The notes under the pieces: generated by a model | What the model saw: the letters and a program-made list of their open reading frames with translations, nothing else | Told to the model about the DNA's origin: nothing | Databases searched by the model: none | Assembly: GCA_947453125.1 (NCBI GenBank) | Contig: CANGGC010000097.1 | Location: 1 to 7,589 of the forward strand | Direction: 5' to 3' | Length of the DNA stretch: 7,589 nucleotides | Source of the DNA: Planctomycetaceae bacterium | GTDB lineage: Bacteria; Planctomycetota; Planctomycetia; Pirellulales; UBA1268 | Part shown: positions 1 through 6,678 of the stretch, one piece after another | Layout: each line of letters opens with the position of its first letter | Position numbering within the stretch: the stretch's first letter is position 1 | Translations under genes and position numbers: made by a program

Positions 1-1433
1 CGGCCGTGGGGGGGCGATCGGCCACTCCGGACGCCCCACTCGTCTTCTTCACGACCCTCGGGCTGTGGTGTTTCGTCACCGGCCAGCGGCAGGCGGAGGG
101 GTGTCTCGGCCCGGGCTGGAGATCGTGGCGGGGTGCCTGCGCCTGCGGCGGCGCCCTCGGGTGTGCCGTGCTCGCAAAAGGGCCGCTGGGCCTGGTCATG
201 CCGCTCGTCGCCTTCCTCGCCTTCACGCTCTGGCAGGCCTGGGATGATCAGGCTTCCGCCGTCCCCCGGATCCCCCGACTGTGGCAGGCCGTCGTGGGCC
301 TCCGCCTCCCGTTGGTAGCGGGAACGGCGGCGGCCGTCGCCCTCCCCTGGTACGCCGCAGTCACGATCCGCACCGGCGGCGCGTGGCTCGAGGGGTTCCT
401 TCTTGTCCACAACGTCGGTCGATTCCAGGCACCGATGGAAGGGCACGACGGATCGGCGTTCGTCTACTACCCGGCCGTCCTCGCGATCGGCTTCTTCCCC
501 TGGTCGATCGTGCTCGCCGCGGCGCTCGTCCACGCCGCCGTGATCGTCGGCCCCACTGCCGGGCCCGTCGGGGGACCGGCTGCAGCGCGGCGGGATGCGA
601 TCCGACTGATGATCTGCTGGCTGGCAACCTGGGTGATCGCCTTCTCGTCGGCCGGCACGAAACTCCCCGGCTACGTCTGGCCCGCCTACCCGGCGCTGGC
701 AGTGATCACCGGCGACCTTCTCGCCTCTTGGGCGGCCGGCGAAGCGATCTGCACCCGGTGGTGCCGCGTTCCAGGCGCGGCGATCGACGGGGTGATGCGG
801 TTGGCATGGTCGATTCTGTTCCTCGCCGGGAGCGGGATCGGGATCGGCTTGGCACTCGCTTCCGGCCTGGGGATCCCCGCCCTGCAGGTGCTCTCACCGA
901 TTGGCCTGATCCCGGCGGCCGGGGCCGCAACGGCCTGGATCCTCCAATCCAGGGGACGACGCCAGGATGCCCTCGTGGCGCTCGCGATCAGCGCCTGCCT
1001 GGTGATCGCGCTGCTGGCGGCCGTGGGGAGCGATCTCGTCGGGGGGGCCCGTGCCGCTCAGCGCCTCGTCGACTCGCTTGCGGCCCGTCCCGTGGCAGGG
1101 GCCTGGGCCGGGTTCGGGAGCGTTCCGCCGAGCGTCGTTTTCTATGCCGCCGACACGATCCCACAACTGCACTCCACCGAGGCGGTCAGCGTCCATCTCG
1201 AGGGGCGGCCCGATGCCCACCTCCTCGTCGATGCCCGTTTCGAGATGAACCTTCCTTCCCCCCTGCCCCCGGGCTACGGAGTCGTTGCCAGAGAACGTCC
1301 CCTGTTCGGCCCCGGCCTGCTCGTCATCGGCCCCCGGGCCGCGCCCCACGATCACGGCGATTCGATCGCTGCCCCACACGCCCAGAGTCCGGAGACCCCC
1401 CTGGCATGGCACGCCCCAGCCCCGACCCCATGA
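1..1433 (+). CDS. GT39 (ArnT/PMT-like) membrane glycosyltransferase, 5'-truncated by window edge
   Basis: Partial gene; the frame is open from base 3 and stops with TGA at 1431-1433. The GTG at base 6 is not taken as the start, because the complete paralog downstream has about 155 residues before the matching point (SATPDA here, AATPDA at residues 156-161 there). The missing part would carry the first membrane span and the catalytic acidic loop. What remains is a chain of hydrophobic segments with landmarks shared with the paralog: AKGPLG, HNVGRF.APME, GFFPWS and TKLPGYVWPAYPA, then a non-membrane C-terminal segment ending in RPLFGPGLLVIG. The TKLP.Y..PAYPA stretch is typical of bacterial GT39 proteins. 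Family members move a sugar from a polyprenyl-phosphate donor to a lipid or protein on the outer face of the cytoplasmic membrane. The acceptor here is unknown. The gene overlaps the next one by four bases (ATGA), which suggests co-translation. Confidence 0.85.
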   Translation, partial: AVGGRSATPDAPLVFFTTLGLWCFVTGQRQAEGCLGPGWRSWRGACACGGALGCAVLAKGPLGLVMPLVAFLAFTLWQAWDDQASAVPRIPRLWQAVVGLRLPLVAGTAAAVALPWYAAVTIRTGGAWLEGFLLVHNVGRFQAPMEGHDGSAFVYYPAVLAIGFFPWSIVLAAALVHAAVIVGPTAGPVGGPAAARRDAIRLMICWLATWVIAFSSAGTKLPGYVWPAYPALAVITGDLLASWAAGEAICTRWCRVPGAAIDGVMRLAWSILFLAGSGIGIGLALASGLGIPALQVLSPIGLIPAAGAATAWILQSRGRRQDALVALAISACLVIALLAAVGSDLVGGARAAQRLVDSLAARPVAGAWAGFGSVPPSVVFYAADTIPQLHSTEAVSVHLEGRPDAHLLVDARFEMNLPSPLPPGYGVVARERPLFGPGLLVIGPRAAPHDHGDSIAAPHAQSPETPLAWHAPAPTP

Positions 1434-3256
1434 GCAACCAAATCACCACCCGTGGCACCTCTGGCGATGGCCCGATGCCCGTCGCCCCGACGACAGCCGG
1501 GGACGGCTCCACACTGCGGCACCCGCTGGTGGTGGTCGTCGTCGCCGCCGCGGTGACGCTGGCGGTCGGCTTCGCTCCGATGCCGTTCTGGGACGAGGAC
1601 GAGCCGCGTTTCGCCGCCATCGCCCGGACGATGCTCGAGACGGGCGACTGGGTGGTGCCGATGTACAACGACACGCTCGCCGTCGACAAGCCGGTGCTCA
1701 TGCACTGGTGCATGGCGGCCTGCTACCGGCTGTTCGGGGTTTCAGAGATCCCTGCCCGGATCCCCTCGGCGTTGGCAGCGCTTGCCACGGCGCTGGCGCT
1801 GCTCCGCGCCGGCACGGCCTGGTTCTCCGTTCGGACCGGCGTGGTGGCGGCGCTGGCCTGGATCGGCTGCCTCCTGGTCGGGATCGAATCGCACGCCGCC
1901 ACCCCGGATGCGATCCTCACCGCGCTGACGACCTGGATGACGGTCCTCGCCACCGAGCCGCTCCTTGTCGCCGCGACCGCCGGCTCCCGTGGCTCATCGC
2001 CGCGGCTCTCCGCCGGCAAAGCGGCTCTGGTCGGAGCCCTCGGCGGCCTCGCGGTCCTCTGTAAGGGACCAGTCGGCTTCGTCGGCCCGTTGGCGGTGAT
2101 CCTCCCGTGGGTCACGGCCATCGAGTGGCAGGCCCGACGTGATCCGTCGGCGTCGGTCGGCCGACAGATTCTGACTGCGATCCGGGCCGGCTTCGGGTCC
2201 GTGGCGTTCATCCGTCCGGTGATCCTCACCCTCGCGATGCTTGCCGTCGCCGCCCCTTGGTATGTCGCGGTTGGCCTGCGGACCAACGGGGAGTGGCCGG
2301 CAGGGTTTTTCCTGATTCACAACGTCGGCCGCTTCGCAGCCCCGATGGAGAATCACAGCGGCGGCATCTTCTTCCACCTCCTGGCGATGCTCGTCGGCTT
2401 CTACCCCTGGTCGTGCTTCCTCCCCTTCGCCATCGTCGTGGCGACCTGGCGGGCAACCCGCACCGACGCTTCCCAACTCGAGCGGCGCGGCCTCGGCTTG
2501 GCCCTTCTCTGGCTGCTGGTGTGGGTCGGTGCCTTCTCGCTGGCGGCGACGAAGCTGCCCAACTACGTCCTTCCCGCCTACCCCGCCGCCGCCCTCGTCG
2601 TCGCCGCGACGGCCACGCGCCTGGTCAACCGCGGATCGGTGACCATGCCCCGGTGGCTTGCGGCCGGCCTCGGATGGGTTGTTTTCGGCGGCGTGGCCAC
2701 CGTGGCCACGATCCTCGTCGTCGGCCGGTTTGGCGTGACCGGCGCGACCCCGGCGGCGCTGGTCGGCCTCGTTCCGATCCTCGGGGCCGCGGCGTGCTGG
2801 TGGGGGGCCCGCAGCGGCCGATTCGATCCCTTGGCTGCGATGGTCGGCTTGTCGCTGGTCTACACGGCCCTGGCCGTTGGCCCGGCCGCGGCGCGGATCG
2901 CCGGAGCGAATGCGTTGCCCGGCCTCGTTGAGCAGGCCCATCGTCATGCCGGAGGAACGGCCCGGCTGTCGACCTACGGGCAGAACACCCCAAACGTCGT
3001 CTACTATGCCCGAGGCCATGTCAACGAATGGCGGCCTGAGCAGGCCGACCGGGCGATCGCCGACCTCGCCAACGACGACGACCGGGTCCTCCTGGTCACA
3101 GAGGAGGCTCTGCGGACGATCGAATCGAATCTGCCGTCCGGCACCGGTGTCGTGGGCCGCGTCCGCCCTCTCTTCAAGGATGGAGACTTCCTCCTCATCG
3201 GCAGGACCGACGCCCCCCCGCCGCGACAGGCCGCTACGGAGAGCCTCACACGATGA
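1430..3256 (+). CDS. GT39 (ArnT/PMT-like) membrane glycosyltransferase, complete
   Basis: A 608-aa polytopic membrane protein. Residues 32-50 form the first span. They are followed by FWDEDEPR (53-60), the acidic pair expected in the first periplasmic loop of GT39/PMT enzymes, then by TGDW..P.YN and DKPVL.HW (71-93), also typical. Later landmarks are AATPDA (156), CKGPVGFVGP (211), HNVGRFAAPMENH (297), GFYPWS (323) and TKLPNYVLPAYPA (374). From about residue 490 the chain is soluble and ends RPLF..GDFLLIG. Known family role: use of polyprenyl-phosphate-linked sugar to glycosylate a lipid or protein outside the membrane. The GT2 gene that follows is the likely donor synthase. Start choice: ATG 1430 forms ATGA with the previous stop but has no Shine-Dalgarno. 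The in-frame ATG at 1406 (8 residues more) lies 10 bases after GGAGA and is a real alternative. Function class is secure; substrate is not. Confidence 0.9.
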   Translation: MSNQITTRGTSGDGPMPVAPTTAGDGSTLRHPLVVVVVAAAVTLAVGFAPMPFWDEDEPRFAAIARTMLETGDWVVPMYNDTLAVDKPVLMHWCMAACYRLFGVSEIPARIPSALAALATALALLRAGTAWFSVRTGVVAALAWIGCLLVGIESHAATPDAILTALTTWMTVLATEPLLVAATAGSRGSSPRLSAGKAALVGALGGLAVLCKGPVGFVGPLAVILPWVTAIEWQARRDPSASVGRQILTAIRAGFGSVAFIRPVILTLAMLAVAAPWYVAVGLRTNGEWPAGFFLIHNVGRFAAPMENHSGGIFFHLLAMLVGFYPWSCFLPFAIVVATWRATRTDASQLERRGLGLALLWLLVWVGAFSLAATKLPNYVLPAYPAAALVVAATATRLVNRGSVTMPRWLAAGLGWVVFGGVATVATILVVGRFGVTGATPAALVGLVPILGAAACWWGARSGRFDPLAAMVGLSLVYTALAVGPAAARIAGANALPGLVEQAHRHAGGTARLSTYGQNTPNVVYYARGHVNEWRPEQADRAIADLANDDDRVLLVTEEALRTIESNLPSGTGVVGRVRPLFKDGDFLLIGRTDAPPPRQAATESLTR

Positions 3257-4296
3257 CCACTCCAGCCTCTTCCGAGCATGGCCCCGACATCCTGCCGCAC
3301 CGCCCGGTGAAGCGGGCCCGCCCCGCCTCCCGGGGCCTGCTGTCGATCGTCATCCCCTGCCACAACGAGGAGGAGGTGATCGAGTCGACCCATCGCCGGC
3401 TCGTGGCGGCGCTCCCGTCGACAGGCATGGATTTCGAGATCCTCTACATCGACGACGGCAGCCGCGATCGAACCCTCTCCCGCCTCGAGGCGATCGCGGC
3501 GGCCGATCCCCGCGCGACGGTCATCGAGTTGTCGCGCAACTTCGGCCAGCAGTCGGCGATGTCGGCCGGGTTGGCACGGGCCCGCGGCGACGCGGTCGTG
3601 ATCATCGACGCCGATCTCCAGGATCCTCCCGAGGTGATCCCCGAGATGGTCGAGTGCTGGCGGTCCGGAGCCGACGTTGCCTACGGTCGGCGGCGGTCGC
3701 GCGAGGGGGAAACGTGGTTCAAACTCGTCACCGCGAGTTGCTTCCACCGCTTCTTCGCGAGCCTCGTTCCCTATCCGATCCCGGTCGACACTGGCGACTT
3801 CAAGCTCCTCGACAGGGCCGTGGTCGATGCCGTCTGCAGCCTGCCGGAGAAGCGCCGCTACCTCCGTTCGCTCGTGGCCTGGACCGGCTTCCGGCAGGAG
3901 CCTGTCTGGTATGACCGGCACGCCCGCTCGGCCGGCGAGACGAAGTACTCGACCAGAAAATTGATCCGCCTGGCGATCGATGCGGTCATGCTCTCCTCCG
4001 ACACGCCCCTGCGGGCCGCCTGGTGGGCGGCCGGCGTGCTGGCGACCGTCGGCGTCGGCTGCACGCTCCTGGCATGCCTGATGCCCACCGGCGACAGGTC
4101 GCTCGTATCGGCGATCGCCGCAGTCGTCACCCTGGCGGGGGCGATCCAGACCTCCGCGGTCGCCGTCGTCGGCGAATATGTCGTCCGCACCTACCGCGAG
4201 GTTCAGGGCCGCCCCTCGTGGGTCGTGAAGCGGACGATCGACGGGGAAGGCGCCGCAGCGGCGCACTCCGATCGCCCCGGATCGCGCGCGGCCTGA
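3253..4296 (+). CDS. GT2 polyprenyl-phosphate glycosyltransferase (GtrB/ArnC/DPM1-like)
   Basis: A 347-aa protein with a GT-A domain followed by two membrane spans. The domain opens with LSIVIPCHNEEE (30-41). It contains DDGS (67-70), LSRNFGQQSA (93-102), the nucleotide-sugar and metal site DADLQDPPE (119-127), TGDFKLLDR (180-188) and R..SAGETKYS (222-233). Spans lie near 254-276 and 284-309, and the tail has GEYV.R.Y.EV..RP, usual in GtrB-type enzymes. Family role: transfer of a sugar from a nucleotide sugar to undecaprenyl or related polyprenyl phosphate at the cytoplasmic face. This makes the donor used by GT39 enzymes, which fits the two GT39 genes just upstream. The start overlaps the preceding stop as ATGA and has its own ribosome site, GGAGAG at 3238-3243, nine bases before ATG. 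The first 28 residues are a basic, proline-rich extension before the fold. The sugar cannot be told from sequence. Confidence 0.92.
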   Translation: MTTPASSEHGPDILPHRPVKRARPASRGLLSIVIPCHNEEEVIESTHRRLVAALPSTGMDFEILYIDDGSRDRTLSRLEAIAAADPRATVIELSRNFGQQSAMSAGLARARGDAVVIIDADLQDPPEVIPEMVECWRSGADVAYGRRRSREGETWFKLVTASCFHRFFASLVPYPIPVDTGDFKLLDRAVVDAVCSLPEKRRYLRSLVAWTGFRQEPVWYDRHARSAGETKYSTRKLIRLAIDAVMLSSDTPLRAAWWAAGVLATVGVGCTLLACLMPTGDRSLVSAIAAVVTLAGAIQTSAVAVVGEYVVRTYREVQGRPSWVVKRTIDGEGAAAAHSDRPGSRAA

Positions 4297-4323
4297 GATC
4301 CCTCCCTCCGCTCACTCACCCGG

Positions 4324-4362
4324 CGCCCCTGTTCCAGCCTTGAGCGGCAGGAACAGGGGGCG
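4324..4362. terminator. hairpin between convergent genes, probable bidirectional terminator
   Basis: CCCCTGTTCC (4326-4335) pairs perfectly with GGAACAGGGG (4350-4359), and two more pairs form outside if one G is bulged. Inside the 14-base loop, GCC/GGC (4337-4339 with 4346-4348) can extend the stem after one A-A mismatch. It lies 29 bases after the GT2 stop and 37 bases after the peroxidase stop on the other strand, the position expected for a shared terminator. There is no T tract on either side, so it is not a textbook intrinsic terminator and may act with Rho or as a 3'-end stabiliser. The rest of the 100-base gap (4297-4396) shows nothing else. Confidence 0.6.
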
Positions 4363-4396
4363 GGGAGCGGTTCGAGAGCGAGGGAGTCCGCCGCGA

Positions 4397-4954
4397 TCAC
4401 TTCTTCAGTTCGGCCTCGATCGCCTTCACGAAAGCCTGGTCGTCGGGCTTGACCTGCGTGGCGAAGCGGCCGCTGATCGCTCCGTCCTTGCCGATGATGA
4501 ACTTCTCGAAGTTCCACTTCACGTCGCCGTCCGGCTTGGCCTGGGTGGTGAGCGCCTTGTAGAGGGGCGACTGGCCGTCCCCCTTCACTTTGACCTTCGA
4601 GAACATGTCGAACGTGACGTTGTACTTCGAGCTGCAGAACTTGGAGATCTCCGCATCGGAGCCCGGCTCCTGGGCCCCGAACTCGTTCGCGGGGAAGCCG
4701 AGGATCACGAACCCCTGGTCTTTGTAGGTGTCATAGAGCTTCTGCAGGCCGGCGTACTGGGGCGTGGCGCCACACTGGCTTGCGACGTTGACGATCACGA
4801 CGACCTTCCCCTTGTAGTCGGCGAGATCGACCTCGGTGCCGTCGATCTTCTTGACCTTGCCCACCAGCGGGGAATCAGCCAGCGCCGTCGGAACGGCGAC
4901 CGCGCCGGCAAGGACCGCAAGGAGGAGACTGCAGGTGAGGCTGCGGAGGTTCAT
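4397..4954 (-). CDS. secreted cysteine-type glutathione/thioredoxin peroxidase
   Basis: A 185-aa protein of the glutathione peroxidase family, which reduces hydrogen peroxide and organic hydroperoxides using a thiol donor. Residues 1-26 form a signal peptide with a hydrophobic core and ALA|D cleavage site, so it should act in the periplasm. The mature part has the usual length of about 160 residues. The active-site motif NVASQCGAT puts the peroxidatic residue at Cys61, encoded by TGT, so it is not a selenoprotein. Gln95 (FGAQEPGS) and Trp147-Asn148 (WNFEKF) complete the family tetrad. Cys107 (FCSSKYNVTF), 46 residues after Cys61, is placed like the resolving cysteine of thioredoxin-dependent members, so thioredoxin-like reduction is likely. 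The common FPCN motif is FPAN here. The ATG follows GGAG (4962-4965) by seven bases. The frame stays open upstream into pckA, but that part is not family sequence. It has its own predicted promoter. Confidence 0.93.
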   Translation of the reverse strand: MNLRSLTCSLLLAVLAGAVAVPTALADSPLVGKVKKIDGTEVDLADYKGKVVVIVNVASQCGATPQYAGLQKLYDTYKDQGFVILGFPANEFGAQEPGSDAEISKFCSSKYNVTFDMFSKVKVKGDGQSPLYKALTTQAKPDGDVKWNFEKFIIGKDGAISGRFATQVKPDDQAFVKAIEAELKK

Positions 4955-4985
4955 CGATCGGCTCCAGGAGATGGACCACGAACCA

Positions 4986-5003
4986 CGGAGCGACATCGCT
5001 CCG
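4986..5003. promoter_or_regulatory. 18-base perfect palindrome in the peroxidase leader
   Basis: CGGAGCGACATCGCTCCG is two 8-base arms around a 2-base centre. It lies about 30 bases before the peroxidase start codon and 23 bases past the predicted -10, so it should be in the untranslated leader. It could be an operator for a dimeric repressor, or an RNA hairpin (about seven pairs with a four-base loop) near the ribosome site. Nothing in the window tells these apart. Confidence 0.45.
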
Positions 5004-5026
5004 GGCACGGGCAGAAAACAACCCGA

Positions 5027-5056
5027 ATGGTAGGGGGGATGCCCGAAGCGTGTCAA
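5027..5056 (-). promoter_or_regulatory. sigma70-type promoter for the peroxidase gene
   Basis: Reading the minus strand, a perfect TTGACA (5051-5056) is followed by an 18-base spacer and TACCAT (5027-5032), which matches four of six positions of TATAAT. Transcription would begin near 5020, leaving a leader of about 65 bases. It lies in the 137-base gap after pckA. A perfect -35 box in such GC-rich DNA is unlikely by chance, but the -10 is only moderate. The -35 shares its Ts with a T6 run. Confidence 0.55.
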
Positions 5057-5091
5057 AAAACTCGCTCGCCCGGGCGTCCGGTCGGCCACGG

Positions 5092-6675
5092 CTACCCCTG
5101 CGGGCCGGCGGCCACCACGTCGGCGCCGGCCTGATCGGCATACTGGGAAAAATTCTCCCGGAACTTCGCCGCCAACGATCGTGCAGCCCGCTCCCAGTGA
5201 CGGGGATCGTCCCACGCCCGTGCCGGAACGAGGAGCTTCGGGGAAACCCCCGGCACCTCGGTGATGGCATCGAGACCGAACACCGGATCGCGCTCCACCG
5301 CCGCCCGGTCGAGGGCGCCGCTGTGGATCGCGTCGATGATCCGCCGCGTCGAGGCGAGGTCGATGCGTCGCCCCTGCCCGTAGGCGCCCCCGGTCCAGCC
5401 CGTGTTCACCAGCCACGCCTGGGCACCGTGGCGGGAGAGCTTCTCCGCCAGGAGCCGGGCATAGACGGCCGGGTGGCGGACGAGAAACGCGGCGCTGAAG
5501 CAGGTTGAGAAAGTCACCTGGGGCTCCACCACCCCCATCTCGGTCCCCGCGACCCGGGCGGTGTACCCGGAGAGGAAGTGGTACATCGCCTGCTCGCGCG
5601 AGAGGCGGCTGACCGGCGGGAGGACGCCCGACGCGTCGCAGGTGAGGAAGATGCAGTGGCGCGGATGGCCGGCGACGCAGGGGACCAGCGCGTTGTCGAT
5701 GAACTCGATCGGGTAGGCGGCCCGGGTGTTTTCGGTGATCGCCGCGGATTCGAAGTCGACCTCCCGGGTGAGGTTGTCATAGACGACGTTCTCGAGCACC
5801 GTTCCGAAGCGGATCGCGGCGTGGATCTCCGGTTCCTTCGCCGCCGACAGGCCGATGCACTTGGCGTAGCACCCCCCCTCGATGTTGAACACGCCATCGT
5901 CCCCCCATCCATGCTCGTCGTCCCCGATGAGCCGGCGGGCAGGGTCGGCGGAGAGGGTCGTCTTGCCGGTGCCGGCGAGGCCAAAGAACAGGGACACATC
6001 CCCCCCCGGGCCCTCGTTCGCCGAGCAGTGCATCGAGAGCACGCCCCGCCCCGGCAGCAGCCAGTGCATGAGGGTGAACACCCCCTTCTTCATCTCGCCG
6101 GCATACTCGCTCCCCAGGATCACCTGCTCGCGCCGTTCGAGAGAGAGGTCGATACTCGTCCGGCTGGCGATCTGGGTCGTGAGGACGTTGGCAGGAAACT
6201 GGCCGGCGTTGTAGATGACGTAATCGGGGCTGCCGAACCGCTCCAATTCCGCAGCCGTGGGCCTGATGAGCATGTTGCGCATGTAGAGCGCGTGGTAGGC
6301 GCGGGCACAGATCACGCGGACCTTGACGCGACAGGAGGGATCCCAGCCGGCGAAGCCGTCGCAGACGTAGATCCGATCGCGGGTGTTGAGGTAATCGACC
6401 GCCCGCTGGCGGTTGAGGAGGAAGGTGTGGTCGTCGATCGGATGATTGACCGATCCCCACCAAACCTCCCGCTCCGAGGCGGGATCACGGACGACATGCT
6501 TGTCCTTGGGGCTCCGCCCCGTCTTCGCCCCGGAACGGATGGCGATCGCCCCGCTGGCTACGATCCCGGCGCCCTCCCGTGTCACCGCCTCCTCGTAGAG
6601 GAACGCCGGCGGGGCGTTGCGGATCACCATCGGCGCGAGGATGTCGTGCTCGGAGAGGTCGATCGGGGTGGTCAT
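5092..6675 (-). CDS. pckA: phosphoenolpyruvate carboxykinase (ATP)
   Basis: A 527-aa cytosolic enzyme that converts oxaloacetate and ATP to PEP, CO2 and ADP, the entry step of gluconeogenesis from TCA-cycle acids. Length matches the ATP-dependent family (about 520-540). Motifs in order: TGRSPKDK (52-59, substrate arginine R54), YNAGQFPAN (155-163), GSEYAGEMKKG (188-198, metal and substrate lysine), HCSAN (216-220), the P-loop GLAGTGKTTLS (232-242), the kinase-2 motif LIGDDEHGW (249-257), NIEGGCYAK (264-272), ENTRAAYP (315-322, R318), FLTCDASGVLPPVS (343-356) and GRRIDLASTRRIIDAI (435-450). All expected catalytic residues are present. The P-loop has Ala where many homologs have Ser. The ATG lies only three bases after the stop of the 240-aa membrane protein gene, with a weak GGTG site that falls in that gene's end, so translation is probably coupled. 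No strong terminator follows the stop. Confidence 0.97.
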   Translation of the reverse strand: MTTPIDLSEHDILAPMVIRNAPPAFLYEEAVTREGAGIVASGAIAIRSGAKTGRSPKDKHVVRDPASEREVWWGSVNHPIDDHTFLLNRQRAVDYLNTRDRIYVCDGFAGWDPSCRVKVRVICARAYHALYMRNMLIRPTAAELERFGSPDYVIYNAGQFPANVLTTQIASRTSIDLSLERREQVILGSEYAGEMKKGVFTLMHWLLPGRGVLSMHCSANEGPGGDVSLFFGLAGTGKTTLSADPARRLIGDDEHGWGDDGVFNIEGGCYAKCIGLSAAKEPEIHAAIRFGTVLENVVYDNLTREVDFESAAITENTRAAYPIEFIDNALVPCVAGHPRHCIFLTCDASGVLPPVSRLSREQAMYHFLSGYTARVAGTEMGVVEPQVTFSTCFSAAFLVRHPAVYARLLAEKLSRHGAQAWLVNTGWTGGAYGQGRRIDLASTRRIIDAIHSGALDRAAVERDPVFGLDAITEVPGVSPKLLVPARAWDDPRHWERAARSLAAKFRENFSQYADQAGADVVAAGPQG

Positions 6676-6678
6676 GAT

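Noticed and set aside
281..1405. Upstream extension of the second GT39 frame to base 281, giving a 991-aa protein.
   Set aside because: This part is the +1 shadow of the first GT39 gene: it is Arg/Pro-rich with no membrane spans, and GT39 homology begins only after 1430.
3004..4266. A 420-codon minus-strand frame opposite the GT2 gene.
   Set aside because: Low-complexity Arg/Gly/Asp-rich product with no motif; the plus strand carries clear GT2 motifs throughout.
4770..4776. Possible selenocysteine at the peroxidase active site.
   Set aside because: The active-site codon reads TGT (Cys), not TGA, so it is an ordinary cysteine enzyme.
5055..5091. Intrinsic terminator for pckA ending in a T6 run on the minus strand.
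   Set aside because: The T run is present, but the preceding bases form only a four-pair stem (CCGG/CCGG) or a loop-less palindrome, too weak to call.
4955..5416. Upstream extension of the peroxidase frame to a GTG at 5416.
   Set aside because: It overlaps the end of pckA in another frame and has no family similarity. A signal peptide and GGAG ribosome site mark ATG 4954 as the start.
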